Source: Bradyrhizobium sp. Y36 (GTDB lineage: Bacteria > Pseudomonadota > Alphaproteobacteria > Rhizobiales > Xanthobacteraceae). From it: DNA of 64,000 nt. This document shows, piece by piece, positions 60,976 to 64,000 of the stretch. The DNA lies in NCBI RefSeq assembly GCF_002531575.1, contig NZ_NWTI01000005.1, positions 186,001-250,000 of the forward strand, written 5' to 3'. The translations under genes were made by a program, and so were the position numbers. Numbering within the stretch: position 1 is the stretch's first letter; the number at the start of each line of letters is the position of its first letter. The notes beneath the pieces are model-generated. The model was not told where the DNA came from and ran no database searches. It worked only from the letters and a program-made list of their open reading frames with translations.

Positions 60976-61806
60976 TCAGTCGTGCTGGCTGAGCGCGGCG
61001 ACAGGCGTCCGCTTCGGCGGGCCGCGCTGACTGTCGTTGCGGTTCAGCATGTCCTTGAGGTAGGCGACATTGGCCGCAGCCTGATCCGGCGGCAGATCTG
61101 CCTTGACGATGGTCTCGGCTTCCGCGAAGCGGCCCTGGAGACCGACGACCAGGCCGAGATTCTGCCGCACCCGGCCGCTCGCACGCGGTGAGGCATAGGC
61201 CTGCCGCAGCGCTTCTTCGGCCTTCGGCAGGTCTCTCGAGAGCATGTAGGACAGGCCGAGATTGGAGAGCACGCCAGGATCACCCGGGGCGATCTTGAGG
61301 GCGGTCGTGTAATAGGAACGCGCCTCCTCGTGACGGCCCATCTGGTCCAGCGCAGTGCCCTGCACCGAGAGCAGGCGCCAGTCCGGATTGTCGGGCGAAT
61401 GCGCCTTCGACAGGACGTCGTAGGCCTGCTGGAAATTGCCGTTGTCGGCGAGGGCGCGGCCGTACTGGGCGAGCAGCGCCTTGTTGCCGGGATTGGCTAT
61501 GGTCGCCTGCTCGAGCACGGCGACGGCCTGGGCCCGCTGGCCGTTGGCGCGCAGCGCCTGACCATAGGCGAGTGCGGTGTCGGCATCCTTGGGATTGGCG
61601 CGGTAGCGCTCGCCATAGACCTCGACGGCGCGCACCGGATCGGTTGGCGCGCGATCGGCCGCAGGCGCCTCCGCGCGGGGGCCTCCGACCGAACCCGTGA
61701 CGTCGGAGAGTTTCGACATCGCCGTGCAGCCGCCGAGGCCCATGGCCACCGCCGCGACCATCGACGTGGACGCAAGAAGCCGGGCAAGACTGAACCGTTG
61801 ACGCAT
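60976..61806 (-). CDS. tadD: TPR lipoprotein TadD
   Basis: A 276-residue lipoprotein (lipobox MGLGGCTA, Cys near residue 27) with about six tetratricopeptide repeats (YRANPKDADTALAYGQALRA; YYTTALKIAPGDPGVLSNLG). TadD is needed for outer-membrane secretin assembly in Tad systems. It is on the opposite strand to cpaB-tadC, with its own CtrA-type box upstream. Confidence 0.9.
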   Translation of the reverse strand: MRQRFSLARLLASTSMVAAVAMGLGGCTAMSKLSDVTGSVGGPRAEAPAADRAPTDPVRAVEVYGERYRANPKDADTALAYGQALRANGQRAQAVAVLEQATIANPGNKALLAQYGRALADNGNFQQAYDVLSKAHSPDNPDWRLLSVQGTALDQMGRHEEARSYYTTALKIAPGDPGVLSNLGLSYMLSRDLPKAEEALRQAYASPRASGRVRQNLGLVVGLQGRFAEAETIVKADLPPDQAAANVAYLKDMLNRNDSQRGPPKRTPVAALSQHD

Positions 61807-62171
61807 GACGCTTTGACTCTCGAGCCGATTGATCGAGCCGAACGCGCCAGCAATAGACTGTTAACCCTAACGGCCGGTTAACGCCCCTGCCCGGCAGGTC
61901 CCGCAGCAATTGCTGCCTTTGTCGCGCCCGCCGTCGAGGGTCGACGCCGTCGCCTGGCGGGGCCGGCAGCTGGCGCAGGACGTCATCACGGTCGCCCAAC
62001 CGCCTGCCACGGAATTCATCCAGCGGCCTGCACGCGCCGCGCGCGAGATCGCGCGGCGCAATAGTGCCGCAACCGCAGTGCCAGTAAAGCACCTGTGGCC
62101 ATGCTCTCGTGAACGGCAGTTCTCAGCGGGCGATACGGGATCGATGCGACGATGATTTCGTCTCGCCGGGA
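61807..62171. other. Gene-poor stretch upstream of tadD
   Basis: These 365 bases hold the tadD promoter side with a CtrA-type box. Beyond it are overlapping short open frames on both strands (for example a minus-strand 50-codon frame with CASC and CCGTC near 61867-62018, and a plus-strand TTG frame 61910-62155). I cannot support either as a gene. Confidence 0.4.
61867..61881. promoter_or_regulatory. CtrA-type box upstream of tadD
   Basis: CTAACGGCCGGTTAA fits TTAA-N7-TTAA at 7 of 8 fixed positions, about 61-75 bp upstream of the minus-strand tadD start. A further TTAA lies 2 bp to the left at 61861. Confidence 0.55.
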
Positions 62172-62375
62172 TCAATACTCGATGGCGAGCCGCTTGCGGA
62201 TTTCGTCGATACGCCTGTCGAGCGCATCGAACCGCGCGTGGACGGAGCGGTCGTGGAGATAGAACACGTAGCCGCCGGCAAGGAACGCGAATATCCAATG
62301 GTGATGCTCGACATAGCCGAAGATCACCTCGATGGCCTGGCCGATGAATGTGGCCACGCTCCACACAAATTCCAT
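62172..62375 (-). CDS. Small membrane-associated protein, unknown
   Basis: A 67-residue protein: a hydrophobic N-terminal half (VATFIGQAIEVIFGYV, then HHHWIFAFLAGGYVFYL) and a charged amphipathic C-terminal helix (ARFDALDRRIDEIRKRLAIEY). The His-rich turn between the two segments stands out. It starts with ATG 62375 after a GGAGGAC. I recognise no family; it may be coexpressed with nothing else nearby. Confidence 0.55.
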   Translation of the reverse strand: MEFVWSVATFIGQAIEVIFGYVEHHHWIFAFLAGGYVFYLHDRSVHARFDALDRRIDEIRKRLAIEY

Positions 62376-62576
62376 TGCATGTCCTCCCGGCGCGCTTTGT
62401 CGTCGGCCGCCCGATTTCTCATCCCTGGCGGCCGTTGCCGGAACCTAGCATGGGCGCCTTGCTGCGAGTAGCGGCTCGCCGAACGGTGACAGCAAAGCCG
62501 ATTGCAGCCGCGGCGAAACTCTGCGAAGTCTCGTCCGTTCGCATGACCCGTTTGATCCGACGATCCGGACCCGCCA

Positions 62577-63950
62577 ATGTCCTCTGTCTTCGAGACCTCA
62601 TCCACTGCCACCCCGATCCTCTTCGCCACCAAATCGAGCTGGGATCACGTCGCCGAGCAGCTGCCGCCGCAGCAGCGGCAGTTCGCCACCGCATGTGCCT
62701 TCACCGCCAAGCCGGGCGCATATCTGGCGCTGCCTGCGCCCGACGGCGCGGTGGCCCAGGTGCTGTTCGGCCTCGAGGACGAGGGTGCGAGGTCGCGTGA
62801 TCTGTTCCGGCCCGGCGCCCTGCCCGGGCTTCTGCCGCCGGGCACTTATCGCTTTGCCAATGCATCACACGATGCGCGGCTGGCGGCGCTCGCCTTCGCA
62901 CTGGGTTGCTACCGCTTCGCGCGCTACCGCAAGGCGGACAGGCCCGACGTCCGGCTGGTGCCGCCTGACGGCGTCGATGCCGCCGAGATCGATCGGATCG
63001 CCAAGGCCGCGATGCTGGCGCGCGACCTCATCAACACCCCATCCAACGACATGGGCCCGGAGGAACTCGCCGCCGCCGCGCAAGCGCTGGCCGCCGAATT
63101 CGGAGCAAGCTTTGCCTGCACCATCGGCGATGAGCTGGAGAAGCATTTTCCGCTGATCCACGCCGTCGGCATGGCTTCCAGTCGCGCGCCGCGGCTGATC
63201 GACATCGGCTGGGGCAATCCTGATCATCCCAAGGTGACGCTGGTCGGCAAGGGCGTCTGCTTCGACACCGGCGGGCTCGACCTGAAACCGTCGAGCGGCA
63301 TGCTGATCATGAAGAAGGACATGGGCGGCGCCGCCAATGTGCTGGCACTGGCGCGCATGGTGATGGATGCGAGGCTGAAGGTGCGGCTGCGCGTGCTGAT
63401 CCCGGCGGTGGAGAACGCGGTCGCCGGCAATGCCTTCCGTCCGCTCGATATCTTCACATCGCGCAAGGGCGTCACGGTGGAGATCGGCAATACGGATGCC
63501 GAAGGCCGCCTGGTGCTCGCCGACGCGTTGGCACTGGCCGACGAGGAGAAGCCCGACCTGCTGATCGATCTGGGCACCCTCACCGGTGCTGCACGCGTCG
63601 CGCTGGGACCGGATTTACCGCCCTTTTACACCAATGATGAGACCCTTGCCGCAGACCTCGCGCGTTGCGCGGTGAAGGAGAACGATCCGTTGTGGCGCAT
63701 GCCGCTGTGGCCGCCTTACGATGCGTGGCTGGATTCCAAGACCGCCACCATCACCAACGCGCCGTCAGGCGGCTTTGCCGGCTCGATCACCTGCGCACTG
63801 TTCCTGCAACGCTTCGTCGAGCATGCCGGCAGCTGGCTTCATGTCGATATCTACGGCTGGACGCCATCGGCCAAGCCTGCACGTCCCGAGGGCGGCGAGT
63901 GCCAGGCCGCGCGCGCCATCTACACCTTGCTGAGCGAGCGCTATGCATGA
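62577..63950 (+). CDS. Leucyl aminopeptidase, M17 family (PepB-like)
   Basis: A 457-residue di-metal aminopeptidase. The catalytic domain shows VGKGVCFDTGGLDLKPSSGM, the metal-binding Lys/Asp residues of KKDMGGA, and NTDAEGRLVLADAL, the family signature. The N-terminal domain (about 1-160) is divergent. It cleaves N-terminal amino acids in the cytoplasm, in peptide turnover. ATG 62577. It overlaps the next gene by 8 bp, a probable translational coupling. Confidence 0.93.
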   Translation: MSSVFETSSTATPILFATKSSWDHVAEQLPPQQRQFATACAFTAKPGAYLALPAPDGAVAQVLFGLEDEGARSRDLFRPGALPGLLPPGTYRFANASHDARLAALAFALGCYRFARYRKADRPDVRLVPPDGVDAAEIDRIAKAAMLARDLINTPSNDMGPEELAAAAQALAAEFGASFACTIGDELEKHFPLIHAVGMASSRAPRLIDIGWGNPDHPKVTLVGKGVCFDTGGLDLKPSSGMLIMKKDMGGAANVLALARMVMDARLKVRLRVLIPAVENAVAGNAFRPLDIFTSRKGVTVEIGNTDAEGRLVLADALALADEEKPDLLIDLGTLTGAARVALGPDLPPFYTNDETLAADLARCAVKENDPLWRMPLWPPYDAWLDSKTATITNAPSGGFAGSITCALFLQRFVEHAGSWLHVDIYGWTPSAKPARPEGGECQAARAIYTLLSERYA

Positions 63951-64000
63951 TCCGCGCATAACCCCGGCCCGAGGCGACCTCGCCGCGAAATATCTCGAAG
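63943..64000 (+). CDS. Start of a probable NlpC/P60 (C40) peptidase, truncated by window end
   Basis: Only 19 codons are present (MHDPRITPARGDLAAKYLE). This N-terminus, overlapping the end of an M17 aminopeptidase gene by 8 bp, fits the NlpC/P60 cell-wall hydrolase that follows this aminopeptidase in related genomes. The catalytic domain lies beyond the window. Confidence 0.5.
   Translation, partial: MHDPRITPARGDLAAKYLE

Noticed and set aside
61867..62018. Minus-strand 50-codon frame with CASC and CCGTC motifs
   Set aside because: The Cys pairs are suggestive, but there is no ribosome site or conservation evidence, and an opposing frame is equally open.

Overview
This 64-kb window is a G+C-rich chromosomal segment from an alphaproteobacterium of the Rhizobiales, most likely Bradyrhizobium or a close relative. 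The evidence is gene content and protein style: DUF2849/DUF934 sulfite-reductase partners, DUF2865, DUF3734 patatin, OpgC, a complete urt-ure locus, a Tad pilus locus, and dispersed palindromic repeats of the kind common in that genus. Almost everything is core housekeeping or metabolism. I see no phage, integron, CRISPR, insertion sequence, tRNA or rRNA.

Layout. 0.1-6.6 kb: secreted DsbD-type domain protein, a Cys-rich secreted peptide, a polysaccharide flippase, a TauE/SafE exporter, a tightly coupled patatin/3-hydroxybutyrate dehydrogenase pair, and a CAP-domain lipoprotein. 6.75-18.3 kb: a full sulfate-assimilation region. On the minus strand are cysG-DUF2849-cysI-DUF934-cysH followed by the sulfate transporter sbp-cysT-cysW-cysA. 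Divergently on the plus strand are cysD-cysNC. Together these import sulfate, activate it to APS/PAPS, and reduce it to sulfide with siroheme supplied by CysG. 18.6-33.6 kb: malate synthase G, a small membrane protein, two tandem 697-aa chemoreceptors each followed by the same ~139-bp repeat, DUF2865, an L,D-transpeptidase, an AI-2E family permease, a DUF883-like protein, a holin-like membrane protein, OpgC, a TetR regulator and a CHASE-type histidine kinase with a degenerate ATP-binding region.

33.9-45.8 kb: a urea uptake and hydrolysis locus on the minus strand, urtABCDE-ureD-ureA-ureB-(HD hydrolase)-ureC-(ABM monooxygenase)-ureE-ureF-ureG. The HD gene resembles MESH1-type small alarmone hydrolases, sits between ureB and ureC, and is lower in G+C than its neighbours. 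46.3-48.8 kb: a likely cold-adaptation/translation cluster, with an RhlE-type DEAD-box helicase, a second-type IF-1 with a basic C-terminal tail, and a cold-shock protein. 48.8-61.8 kb: the Tad/Flp pilus, with two TadE-like pseudopilins and a stand-alone CpaC N-domain protein on the minus strand, a sterol-desaturase-family gene, then pilA, cpaA, cpaBCDEF, tadB and tadC on the plus strand and tadD on the minus strand. Near-consensus CtrA boxes (TTAA-N7-TTAA) precede four of the Tad transcription units, which suggests cell-cycle control. 62.2-64 kb: a small unknown protein, an M17 leucyl aminopeptidase and the first codons of a probable NlpC/P60 protein.

I found no convincing wholly new system. 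The best leads are the alarmone-hydrolase-like gene inside the urease operon, the shared CtrA boxes across the Tad locus, the tandem chemoreceptor duplication, and the helicase/IF-1/Csp cluster with its 15-bp tandem repeat.
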